DNA from: Amycolatopsis regifaucium
GTDB lineage: Bacteria; Actinomycetota; Actinomycetes; Mycobacteriales; Pseudonocardiaceae
Length of the DNA: 64,000 nt
NCBI RefSeq assembly: GCF_001613935.1
Contig: NZ_LQCI01000052.1
Location: 456,530 to 520,529, forward strand
Direction of reading: 5' to 3'
The notes beneath the pieces were generated by a model. That model saw only the letters and a list, made by a program, of their open reading frames with translations, had not been told where the DNA came from and ran no database searches. Position numbers and translations under genes: made by a program. How positions within the stretch are numbered: position 1 is the first letter of the stretch; every line of letters starts with the position of its first letter. This document shows positions 33,360 to 40,761 of the stretch, one piece after another.

Positions 33360-35045
33360 GTGACGTTGCAGATCGCGGTCCGCTTCGCTTACCAGCCGTT
33401 GTACAGCCTGCACACCGGTGGCGTCGTCGCGTTCGAAGCACTGGCGCGGCCGGGACGCGGCACCGCGCACGAACTGCTCGCCGACGCGCGGCGCAGCGGC
33501 AAGCTGGCCGAGGTCGACATCGGCCTGGCCGCCGAGGCCGTGCGCCAGCAGAACGACCCGCAGAACCCCCTCCCCCTGCATCTGAACCTGTCCGCCAGGA
33601 CCGTGGCCGCGCCGCCGTCGGAATTCGATCCGCTCACCGACGCGCTCGGCCTGGCCGGCCGCCGGACCAGGGACGTCGTACTGGAGATCGGGCCGCCGTT
33701 CTCCCTGGTCCCCGCCGATCAGCTGCTCACCGGGATGCGGCGGCTGACCGACCTCGGCTTCCGGCTGGCGCTCGACGGGCTGGGCCGCGGCGACCTCCCG
33801 CTCACGCTGCTCGCCTCCGCGCCGATCGACCTGGTGAAACTGGACCGCACCGTGCTCCGGGGCCTGCCGCACGATCCGGCCGCCGTCGCGGTGGTCGAAG
33901 CGGTGCTGCACTTCGCGTCGCGCACCGACAACCGGCTGGTCGCCACCGGGCTCGAAACCACCGAGCAGCTGGAGGCCGCGCGGAAACTCGGCGTGCGGAT
34001 CGCGCAGGGCAACCTGCTCGCGCCACCGGACGGCAACCACGCGCCGCTCCCCGCCCCGGACGCGCCGGGCCCGTTCATCCCCGGCACCGCCCGCGCCCGT
34101 CGCGTCGGCGACTTCCTCCGGCCCGCGACCACCCTGCCGGAGGACGCCACCTGCGACGACGTCCGCGAGGTGCTGGCCGCGGCCGACGGGCCGAGCGGCG
34201 TCGTCGGCATCGACGACCGGCACCGTCCACAGTGGTCGGTCGACCGGACACGGTTCCTGGTCTCGGTGACCGGGATGTACGGCCACGCCCTGCACGCCAA
34301 GCGGCCGGCCTCGCGGCTCGCCGACGCGCCGCACACCATCCACGTGGACGCGAGCGCGCTCGAATTCCTCGAACTGGTCACCGACGCGGACTGGGGCCGC
34401 ACCGGCGACGACGTCGTGGTGGTCGACGACCGCGGCCGCTGCCTCGGCGTGGTGCTGGTGACCGAGGTCGTCCGCGGGGTGGCGGAGGCGAAGGTCGAGG
34501 AGGCCGTGTCGCTGAGCCCGCTGACCCGGCTGCCCGGCAGCGACGCCGTCGCCAGGGACGTCGACCGCCGCATCAACGCCCGGGAGCCGTTTGTCGCGGC
34601 CTGGCTGGACGTCGACTCGTTCAAGACGGTGAACGACACCGCCGGGTTCGCCGCGGGCGACGACCTCATCCGCACCCTCGGCCGGACGCTCACCGAGCTG
34701 GAGTCGCGGCTGCGGCGGATGCGCGTCAGCCACGTCGGCGGGGACGATTTCCTGATCGCCTGCGACGTCGACGAGATCGGCACGGTCGCCGCCGCGCTCC
34801 TGGACACGCCGTGGTCGGCCGACGAGATGCCGGTGACGGTGTCGCTCGCGACCCTGGTGTGCGGCAACGGCGCGATCAAGTCCTATAAGGACGCTTCCCG
34901 GCTGCTGGCGCCGTTGAAGAAGCGCGCCAAGGAGGTGCCCGGGTCCAGCTGGGTGCTCGGACGCCCGGGTTCGGACCGCGTCGAGGTGCTGCGCGGGATC
35001 ACGACCCGGGGCCTGCCCTCCCCACGCGCCGCCGCGGGCTTCTGA
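33360..35045 (+). CDS. EAL-CBS-GGDEF protein (EAL partly degenerate)
   Basis: About 561 residues. The EAL domain comes first: VAFEALAR near residue 25 is intact, but DDFGTG reads DGLGRG and the AEGVET motif reads ATGLET, so the metal site is incomplete. Two CBS-like regions follow (about 235-375). The GGDEF domain at the C-terminus has AWLDVDSFKTVND and the loop VGGDDF, close to functional. It may make c-di-GMP under nucleotide control by the CBS pair or act as a receptor. I chose GTG 33360 because the earlier TTG 33315 coincides with a TTGACA promoter-like element. Confidence 0.82.
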   Translation: MTLQIAVRFAYQPLYSLHTGGVVAFEALARPGRGTAHELLADARRSGKLAEVDIGLAAEAVRQQNDPQNPLPLHLNLSARTVAAPPSEFDPLTDALGLAGRRTRDVVLEIGPPFSLVPADQLLTGMRRLTDLGFRLALDGLGRGDLPLTLLASAPIDLVKLDRTVLRGLPHDPAAVAVVEAVLHFASRTDNRLVATGLETTEQLEAARKLGVRIAQGNLLAPPDGNHAPLPAPDAPGPFIPGTARARRVGDFLRPATTLPEDATCDDVREVLAAADGPSGVVGIDDRHRPQWSVDRTRFLVSVTGMYGHALHAKRPASRLADAPHTIHVDASALEFLELVTDADWGRTGDDVVVVDDRGRCLGVVLVTEVVRGVAEAKVEEAVSLSPLTRLPGSDAVARDVDRRINAREPFVAAWLDVDSFKTVNDTAGFAAGDDLIRTLGRTLTELESRLRRMRVSHVGGDDFLIACDVDEIGTVAAALLDTPWSADEMPVTVSLATLVCGNGAIKSYKDASRLLAPLKKRAKEVPGSSWVLGRPGSDRVEVLRGITTRGLPSPRAAAGF

Positions 35046-35052
35046 CCCCCGT

Positions 35053-35114
35053 GCGTTTCGTCCTCTGAACGCGGTCCTTGCGCGCGCAACCACCGCGTTC
35101 AGAGGACGAAACGC
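35053..35114. repeat. Family D palindrome (copy 1)
   Basis: Perfect 23-bp arms containing TTTCGTCCTCTGAACGCGGT around a 16-nt centre, CCTTGCGCGCGCAACC. It lies between the convergent stops of the EAL-CBS-GGDEF and sulfotransferase genes. Confidence 0.95.
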
Positions 35115-35121
35115 GGGAGGT

Positions 35122-36282
35122 TCAGAGGTCGTAGGCGGCCAGGTAGGCGGAGAAGCGTTCGTCGACCTCGCCCGTGGTGAGGCCGAAGTTTGCGAGGTCG
35201 TACCGGTGCGCGGGTTTCCTTTCCCCAGTCCGGCTTTCAGTGTGCAAGGCGGTCATCGCGTCCCGCGCTTCCGCCGACAACGGCAGCCCGAAATGCTTAT
35301 AGACACCTTCGACCGTCCCGATCGGATCGGCGACGAAATCCTCGTACCGGACATCGCAGAACCGCGCCGGGTCGTGCCGCGCCCGCGCTTCGAGCGCCCG
35401 TTCCGCGCCCCGCGCCCACAGCTCCAGCTGGCCACGGCCGATCACCTCGCCCCGGAAGACGTCGGACCAGCCGTCGGACGCCTGCTCGTTCAGGCTGCAG
35501 ACCGACGCGATGATCGTGCTCGGCGCGCGATGCGTCTGCACGATCAACGCGTCCGGGTACACCTCCAGCAGCGCGTCGAGCGCGAACAGATGGCTCGGGT
35601 TCTTGAGCACCCAGCGACGCCCGGCGTCGGGCAGCCCGATCAGCTGCAGGTTGCGCCGGTGCCTGCGGTAGGCGTCGGTCCAGCTCTGCCCGTCCAGCCA
35701 GCGCGAATACGACGGCACGTGCGCGAGGCATTCGTAGGAGACCGACTTCAGCGACTGGCGCAGCAGCTGCCAGCATTCCTCGACCTGATCGGCCGACATG
35801 TGGTGCAGGCCCATGAACTCGGGATGTTCGACGTGATGCCGTTCGTACCCCGCCTGGATCCCTTGGAACACCGGGTTGTCCGCCCAGGTCTCGCGCGGCG
35901 GCCTCGGCTGCGGCACCTCGGTCAGCCAGACCTCCAGCCCTTGGTGCGCCGGATCCTCGGTGAGCAACCGGTGCAGCGCCGTGGTCCCGGTGCGCGGCAG
36001 ACCGGTGACGAAGATCGGCCGCTCGACGGGAACCTCGGCGTGGGCGGGATTCTGCTTCCACGACGCCTCGCTCAACGACCTCGCCACCAGAGCACCGCGC
36101 AGGAAAGCGCGGTGGACCTTGTTGCCGTACGGTGTCAGCCCCGCCTCGCCGGCGTACGAATCCAGCAGGACCCGCAGTCCTTCGAGATGGTCGTCGCCAC
36201 CGAAGTCGTCCAGCCCGGTGAGTTTCGCCGCCGACGCGTGCAGATCCTCGACGGTGCCGATGTTTTCCCGTCCTGGCAGCAT
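35122..36282 (-). CDS. PAPS-dependent sulfotransferase family protein
   Basis: A 386-residue protein with the 5'-phosphosulfate loop RPIFVTGLPRTGTTAL (residues 88-103) and a later VQTHRAPSTIIASVCSL segment equivalent to the 3'-phosphate-binding helix. Such proteins transfer sulfate from PAPS to hydroxyls. This is the last gene of a minus-strand operon after the DUF1214 and SDR genes (17 bp after the SDR stop... start 11 bp downstream). As I recall, M. tuberculosis Rv3529c-Rv3530c-Rv3531c in the cholesterol region has the same order and sizes, so the substrate may be steroid- or lipid-like. The window also encodes PAPS synthesis 3.5 kb away. Confidence 0.85.
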   Translation of the reverse strand: MLPGRENIGTVEDLHASAAKLTGLDDFGGDDHLEGLRVLLDSYAGEAGLTPYGNKVHRAFLRGALVARSLSEASWKQNPAHAEVPVERPIFVTGLPRTGTTALHRLLTEDPAHQGLEVWLTEVPQPRPPRETWADNPVFQGIQAGYERHHVEHPEFMGLHHMSADQVEECWQLLRQSLKSVSYECLAHVPSYSRWLDGQSWTDAYRRHRRNLQLIGLPDAGRRWVLKNPSHLFALDALLEVYPDALIVQTHRAPSTIIASVCSLNEQASDGWSDVFRGEVIGRGQLELWARGAERALEARARHDPARFCDVRYEDFVADPIGTVEGVYKHFGLPLSAEARDAMTALHTESRTGERKPAHRYDLANFGLTTGEVDERFSAYLAAYDL

Positions 36283-36292
36283 GTTCTCCCCT

Positions 36293-37075
36293 TCAGTGGT
36301 GGTATTCGCCGGCGTTGACGTCGAGGCATTGACCGGTGACGCACCGGGCCAGCGACGAGGCCAGGAACACGACGGTGTCGGCGATCTCGTCCGGTTCCGG
36401 CAGGCGGCGAAGGTCGATCGTCTCCGCCGTTTCCGCGTACACCTGCTCTGGCGGCACGCCGCGTTCCTTGGCCAGATGAGCGAAATACCACTTGAGCGAG
36501 TTCGCCCAGATGTAGCCGGGCGCCACGGAGTTGACCCGGATCCCGCGCGGGCCGAGTTCCGAAGCGAGACTTTGCGCGAGGGCGAGGAGGCTCGACTTCG
36601 CCATCTTGTACGCGCCGAAGGTCCGCCGCGAATGCCGCAGCACGGCCGAATTGATCATCACCACCGAACCGTCACTCTCGTCGAGTGCCGGGGTGAACAG
36701 TCGCGTGAGCCGGAGCGCGGCGAGCACGTTGGTCTCGAAGCCCGCGCGCACGTCGGCGAGGTCGACGTCGGCGAGGTCCATGATCGGCGGGATGGCGAAA
36801 GCGTTGTTCACCAACGTGTCCACGCGCCCGAATGCCTTCACCGCGGCATCGGTGAGGTTCGCGGCCGAAGCGTCGTCGGTGATGTCGGTGGGCACGGTGA
36901 TCGCGCGGCGGCCGAGCGCGTCGACCTCCTTCGCGACCTCGGCGAGCCGGGATTCGGTTCGGGCGGCGAGAACGACGTCGGCGCCCGCCGAGGCACAGCG
37001 CACCGCGATGGACCGGCCGAGCCCCGGCCCGACACCGGAGACCACGACCACCTTGTCCCGCAACAGATCGGTCAT
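36293..37075 (-). CDS. Short-chain dehydrogenase/reductase
   Basis: A 260-residue classical SDR starting at ATG 37075, which overlaps the DUF1214 stop by 4 bp. Cofactor motif VVVSGVGPGLGRSIA (TGxxxGxG-like), NNAF, catalytic Ser in VMINSAV, and YKMAK (Tyr-x3-Lys) are all present; PGYIWANSLKWYF follows. It oxidises or reduces a hydroxyl/keto group with NAD(P). It lies between DUF1214 and sulfotransferase genes in one operon, so a hydroxysteroid or similar alicyclic alcohol is a reasonable guess, consistent with the upstream KstR-like box. Confidence 0.9.
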   Translation of the reverse strand: MTDLLRDKVVVVSGVGPGLGRSIAVRCASAGADVVLAARTESRLAEVAKEVDALGRRAITVPTDITDDASAANLTDAAVKAFGRVDTLVNNAFAIPPIMDLADVDLADVRAGFETNVLAALRLTRLFTPALDESDGSVVMINSAVLRHSRRTFGAYKMAKSSLLALAQSLASELGPRGIRVNSVAPGYIWANSLKWYFAHLAKERGVPPEQVYAETAETIDLRRLPEPDEIADTVVFLASSLARCVTGQCLDVNAGEYHH

Positions 37076-38280
37076 CCCAGCATCCTCGCCGCGACGGCGG
37101 TCTGACGGGCCGCGATCCGCGCCGCCCACTCCTGCGGGGACACGCGCGCCTCGTCGTGGAACGGCAGCCGGTCGGCGAGTTCGCCGAACTTCACCACCTC
37201 GACGTGGGGACCGTCGGCGGCGTCGAGCGCGCGGGAGAGCCGCTGCCAGCGGATCTGGACGTATCCGCGGTCGTGCCCGGTGCGTTCGAGCCAGTTGGCC
37301 AGGCCCGGATCGCGTTCACTGATCACGAAGCGGATCTTGCCGTCCGGGTCGACCCGTGCCTGGTCGGCGGTGAGGCTGGTCTGGTGATTGATGTAGTCCA
37401 GCGAGAGGTACCAGATGCTGCCGAGCTGGATGCCCTGATACGGCGCGTCCGAACGCGGCACCGTGACGATCATGACCTCCTCGTCGCCGAGTTCGTAGTG
37501 CCCGGCCGACGAGTACTGCGTGGTCAGGCCGCCCGGTGTGGGGCGTGGTTCGGTCATCGTGTTCACCGGCAGGCGCAGGTAGAACCACTTCGGGAAGGCG
37601 AGGAAGGTCCGCAGCCTGCTCAGCAGGATCTTGCCGGTGACGCCGTAGCGCTTGGCCAGCACGTCACGCGTGAGTGGCGCGGGGGCACCGCCCGCGGTGT
37701 CGGCGCACTGGATCTGGATCGTGCCGCGGCGTTCGGTGGCCCAGTCGCTGTAGACCTCGCGGACCACGAGCATCGACGAGCCAGGACCGAGGACGAAATA
37801 GTTCGAGGCACGTTTTCCCGCCGAGAACTCATCGGCGCTGTCGGGGCCGGGGTCGGCCTTCGCCGGTCCGAAGCGGAGTTCGAACGTGCCGTCCTCGGCG
37901 ATTTCGATCTCACGGTCGTCGAAGGCGGCAAGGCTGTCCGGCACCTCGACGGGTGAGTAGTCGCCGTTGAGGATCTGGAAACTGACGTCGGCAGTGCTCC
38001 CCCGCGTCCCGGTGACGACGTACTCCCGGTCTTCGCGGATGTTCGCGTTGAAGTACAGCGTGTCCGGGTTGTCCAGGCCCATCTTCGTGTACGGACCGGT
38101 GGACTGGGTGAAGTACGGATAGTCGCGTTCGTAGGCCCACGCCATCTGCAGGGACGCGCGGATGCTGCCGGCGAGGTAGTCGTACCCCTCGACGAGATCC
38201 TGTTCGGTCCGGATGTGCGGCGCCTCGGCGATGACCTTCTCGGCTTCGACGATCGCGTCGGCGAACGGTTGAGTGAGCAC
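37072..38280 (-). CDS. DUF1214 domain-containing protein
   Basis: About 402 residues. GTG 38280 is chosen because GAGGAG lies exactly 6 nt upstream, whereas the longer ATG at 38304 has none. The C-terminal DUF1214 region (YSSAGHYELGDEEVMIVTVP and the GSIWYLSLDYINHQTSLT segment) is typical; the N-terminal half is beta-rich (DVSFQILNGDYSPVEVPDSL). No catalytic residues are known for the family. First gene of the DUF1214-SDR-sulfotransferase operon, divergent from the IclR gene, with a palindrome at 38308-38324 just upstream. Confidence 0.8.
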   Translation of the reverse strand: MLTQPFADAIVEAEKVIAEAPHIRTEQDLVEGYDYLAGSIRASLQMAWAYERDYPYFTQSTGPYTKMGLDNPDTLYFNANIREDREYVVTGTRGSTADVSFQILNGDYSPVEVPDSLAAFDDREIEIAEDGTFELRFGPAKADPGPDSADEFSAGKRASNYFVLGPGSSMLVVREVYSDWATERRGTIQIQCADTAGGAPAPLTRDVLAKRYGVTGKILLSRLRTFLAFPKWFYLRLPVNTMTEPRPTPGGLTTQYSSAGHYELGDEEVMIVTVPRSDAPYQGIQLGSIWYLSLDYINHQTSLTADQARVDPDGKIRFVISERDPGLANWLERTGHDRGYVQIRWQRLSRALDAADGPHVEVVKFGELADRLPFHDEARVSPQEWAARIAARQTAVAARMLG

Positions 38281-38307
38281 CGGCGACTCCTCATACTGGT
38301 ACAAATG

Positions 38308-38324
38308 CGTACCGACTTGGTACG
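38308..38324. promoter_or_regulatory. Palindromic operator candidate in the divergent DUF1214/iclR promoter region
   Basis: CGTACC-GACTT-GGTACG, perfect 6-bp arms. A further GGTAC (38298-38302) lies next to it. Probable binding site of the adjacent IclR-type regulator. Confidence 0.5.
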
Positions 38325-38342
38325 TTTTTCGCAGGATCAGAC

Positions 38343-38356
38343 TAGAACGCGTTCTA
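38343..38356. promoter_or_regulatory. KstR-box-like palindrome (site 1)
   Basis: TAGAACGCGTTCTA, a perfect 14-bp palindrome matching the TnnAACnnGTTnnA pattern I recall for the KstR steroid-catabolism repressor. It lies 12 bp before the IclR ATG and 62 bp upstream of the DUF1214 start. Confidence 0.6.
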
Positions 38357-38367
38357 AGGGTGGGTCA

Positions 38368-39333
38368 ATGACCGTGACTCGGCGCTCTCCACCGACCGAG
38401 CGAGTCGTGCGGCTGCTCGACTTCTTCGCCGCCCGCCCCGGGCAGCGCTTCGGTCTCTCGGAACTCGCCCGCGAACTCGAGCTGGCCAAGCCGACTTGCC
38501 TGGGCATCGTGACGGAGCTGACCGCGGGCGGCTACCTCGTCCGGGACCCGCGGCCGGTCACCTACCGGCTCGGGCCGGCGATGATCGCCGCGGGCCGCGT
38601 CGCGGGCGAAGGCTTCGGCGCGAGCGAGGTCGCGCGACGGCATCTGGAGGACCTCAGCAAGCGCTACGGCGCCACCTGCACCGCGTCGGCCGTGGTCGGC
38701 GACCGGATCCTGATGCTGCAGAGCGCCGGGCCAGGGCGGGTCAAGCTCGGCGAGACGTACCCGTTCGCCCCGCCCGTCGGCCTGATGTACGTGCTGTGGG
38801 ATTCCGACGCGGCGTTCGACGCGTGGCTCGCCAAACCCCCGGCCGTGCCCGTGCGGCTGGACGAAGCGCACCTGCGTCGCGTCGTCGCCGAATGCCGCGA
38901 ACACGGTTACCTGGTGGAGAGTCTGACTTCGGCGGGGCGACGGCTCTACTCGCTGATGGCGGGTGTCGGCGCGGAAGAACTGCCACCGGAAGTGCGGGGC
39001 CTGGTCGGAGAGCTCGTCTCGAGTCTCGGCGAGCGCGTCTACCTCGGCGCCGACCTCGAACCGCGCCGCAAACACGCGGTGAGCCTGCTCGCCGCGCCGT
39101 CGTTCGACGCGGCCGGGCGACAGGAACTGGTGCTCACGCTGTCGGTCGGCGAGTCGATCACCGGCGCCGAGATCGCGCGGCGGGGCGCGGCGCTGGTCGC
39201 CATCGCCGATGCCGTCACCGCCGAGTCGGGCGGCCGCCGCCCCCGCGTTCAGTCCTCTGAATGCGGTAGTTGCGCACGCAAGGACCGCATTCAGAGGACT
39301 GAACGCGGGGTCAGGACCACCGGTTCGCGGTGA
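38368..39333 (+). CDS. IclR-family transcriptional regulator with repeat-derived C-terminus
   Basis: A 321-residue protein. ATG 38368 follows GGGTGGG. Residues 8-65 are the winged helix (ERVVRLLDFFAARPGQRFGL; KPTCLGIVTELTAGGYLV); the remainder is an IclR effector domain (ASAVVGDRILMLQSAGPGRV). The natural end is near residue 292. The last 28 or so residues (from VQSSECGSC) are the translation of a family D palindrome, and the frame ends 23 bp inside the convergent SnoaL-like gene. It probably controls the divergent DUF1214-SDR-sulfotransferase operon. Confidence 0.85.
   Translation: MTVTRRSPPTERVVRLLDFFAARPGQRFGLSELARELELAKPTCLGIVTELTAGGYLVRDPRPVTYRLGPAMIAAGRVAGEGFGASEVARRHLEDLSKRYGATCTASAVVGDRILMLQSAGPGRVKLGETYPFAPPVGLMYVLWDSDAAFDAWLAKPPAVPVRLDEAHLRRVVAECREHGYLVESLTSAGRRLYSLMAGVGAEELPPEVRGLVGELVSSLGERVYLGADLEPRRKHAVSLLAAPSFDAAGRQELVLTLSVGESITGAEIARRGAALVAIADAVTAESGGRRPRVQSSECGSCARKDRIQRTERGVRTTGSR
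39241..39310. repeat. Family D palindrome (copy 2), inside the iclR reading frame
   Basis: Perfect 27-bp arms containing GTTCAGTCCTCTGAATGCGG around a 16-nt centre, AGTTGCGCACGCAAGG. It supplies the iclR C-terminal codons and abuts the stop of the convergent SnoaL-like gene (39311). Confidence 0.95.
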
Positions 39334-39775
39334 GCTTGAAGCTCGGCAGGTCGTCCATCGACATCATCGTCTCGTACAGCCGGTCGTACTGGGTGGAGGC
39401 GACCAGCCAGACGCCGTCCACGCGCCGATAGGTGTCCTCGTAGAACGCCGCGCCTTCGATCACCACCCGGTGTTCGGGGACGATCACCTTGTCCCGCATC
39501 AGCCAGGTACCCCGCGCTGTGTCGCCGTCGACGTCGATCTCCGGCTGTCCGGCGAAGTGCACCGTCGTGACGCCGGGCCCGACGGCGTCGCGCATGAACC
39601 CGACGATCGCCTCGCGACCCTCGAAGTCCAAAGGCTCGCCGTACGAGGGCGTGCCGTAACGCGCGTGCGCGTCGATGGTCAGGGTTCCGGCCATCTCGTC
39701 CCACAGCTTCAGGTCGAGGCACCGGAGGTAGCGGGCTTTGAGGCGTCGGATCTCTTCGAGTGCGACCAGGTCCAT
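39311..39775 (-). CDS. SnoaL-like/NTF2-fold protein
   Basis: A 154-residue protein from ATG 39775; GGAGGAGG lies upstream. It has the SnoaL_4-type alpha+beta barrel pattern: LVALEEIRRLKARYLRCLD helix, WDEMAGTLTIDAHARYG, VHFAGQPEIDVDGDTARGTW, and GAAFYEDTYRRVDGVWLVAS. Related proteins are isomerases, dehydratases or hydroxylating accessory enzymes of steroid, aromatic or polyketide catabolism. It is divergent from cysD, with a KstR-like box between. The stop lies at the edge of a family D palindrome. Confidence 0.85.
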   Translation of the reverse strand: MDLVALEEIRRLKARYLRCLDLKLWDEMAGTLTIDAHARYGTPSYGEPLDFEGREAIVGFMRDAVGPGVTTVHFAGQPEIDVDGDTARGTWLMRDKVIVPEHRVVIEGAAFYEDTYRRVDGVWLVASTQYDRLYETMMSMDDLPSFKLTANRWS

Positions 39776-39796
39776 GCCGCCAGCGTCCTCCTCCCC

Positions 39797-39826
39797 TTGA
39801 CCAAGTACAAGAACTTGTTCTACTTT
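39797..39826 (+). promoter_or_regulatory. Promoter of cysD with KstR-like box (site 2) over the spacer
   Basis: TTGACC (39797-39802), 18 bp, TACTTT (39821-39826). The spacer and -10 carry AAGAACTTGTTCTA (39809-39822), which matches the KstR-type pattern except at the first base. The -10 hexamer is the same as at 3814-3819. Confidence 0.5.
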
Positions 39827-39852
39827 TCTGCTCTCCAACCACGGAGGTCGCC

Positions 39853-40761
39853 ATGACGTCCCCGGCGTACGAACTCACCCATCTCGAAGCACTCGAAGCC
39901 GAAGCCGTGCACATCTTCCGCGAGGTCGCGGCGACGTTCGAACGGCCGGTACTGCTGTTCTCCGGCGGCAAGGACTCGATGGTGATGCTCCACGTGGCGG
40001 CCAAGGCGTTCTGGCCGTCGCCGCCGCCGTTCCCGGTGATGCACGTCGACACCGGGCACAATTTCGAGGAGGTCATCGAATTCCGCGACCGCACCGTCGA
40101 GAGGTACGGCCTCCGCCTCGTCGTCACCAGTGTCCAGGACGACATCGACGCGGGCCGCGTCGTCGAAGATCCCCAGGCGGGCCGGAACCGGCTCCAGACC
40201 GCCGCCCTGCTGCGGGCGATCCGCGAGCACGCGTTCGACGCCGTCTTCGGCGGCGCGCGGCGCGACGAAGAGAAGGCGCGGGCGAAGGAACGCGTGTTCA
40301 GTTTCCGTGACGAGTTCGGCCAGTGGGATCCGCGCAATCAGCGGCCCGAGCTCTGGGATCTGTACAACGGCAGGCATCGCAAAGGCGAGCACATCCGCGT
40401 CTTCCCGTTGTCGAACTGGACCGAACTCGACATCTGGCAGTACATCGAGGCCGAGGGCGTCACCTTGCCGTCGATCTACTACTCGCATCGGCGGCAAGTG
40501 GTCCAGCGAGACGGGATGCTGCTCGCGCACACCCGGTTCCTCACCCTCGCGCGAGGCGAAACCCCTTACGAGGCAACGGTCCGGTTCCGCACCGTCGGCG
40601 ACGCGACCTGCACCGGTTGCGTCGAGTCGACGGCCGCCTCGCCGGGTGAGGTGGTCGCGGAAGTCGCCGTCACCCGGCTCACCGAACGTGGCGCCACCCG
40701 CGCCGACGACCGGATCTCGGAGGCGGGCATGGAAGACCGGAAGAAGGAAGGCTACTTCTGA
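39853..40761 (+). CDS. cysD: Sulfate adenylyltransferase subunit 2
   Basis: A 302-residue PP-loop ATP pyrophosphatase with SGGKDSMV (residues 37-44), HVDTGHNFEEVIEFRD and the C-terminal GDATCTGCVES and EDRKKEGYF typical of CysD. ATG 39853 has GGAGG 7 nt upstream. With CysN it forms APS from sulfate and ATP. Its stop overlaps the cysNC start by one base (TGATG). In this window its likely purpose is PAPS supply for the nearby sulfotransferase, or general sulfate assimilation; no sulfate-reduction gene (cysH, cysI) is adjacent. Confidence 0.96.
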   Translation: MTSPAYELTHLEALEAEAVHIFREVAATFERPVLLFSGGKDSMVMLHVAAKAFWPSPPPFPVMHVDTGHNFEEVIEFRDRTVERYGLRLVVTSVQDDIDAGRVVEDPQAGRNRLQTAALLRAIREHAFDAVFGGARRDEEKARAKERVFSFRDEFGQWDPRNQRPELWDLYNGRHRKGEHIRVFPLSNWTELDIWQYIEAEGVTLPSIYYSHRRQVVQRDGMLLAHTRFLTLARGETPYEATVRFRTVGDATCTGCVESTAASPGEVVAEVAVTRLTERGATRADDRISEAGMEDRKKEGYF

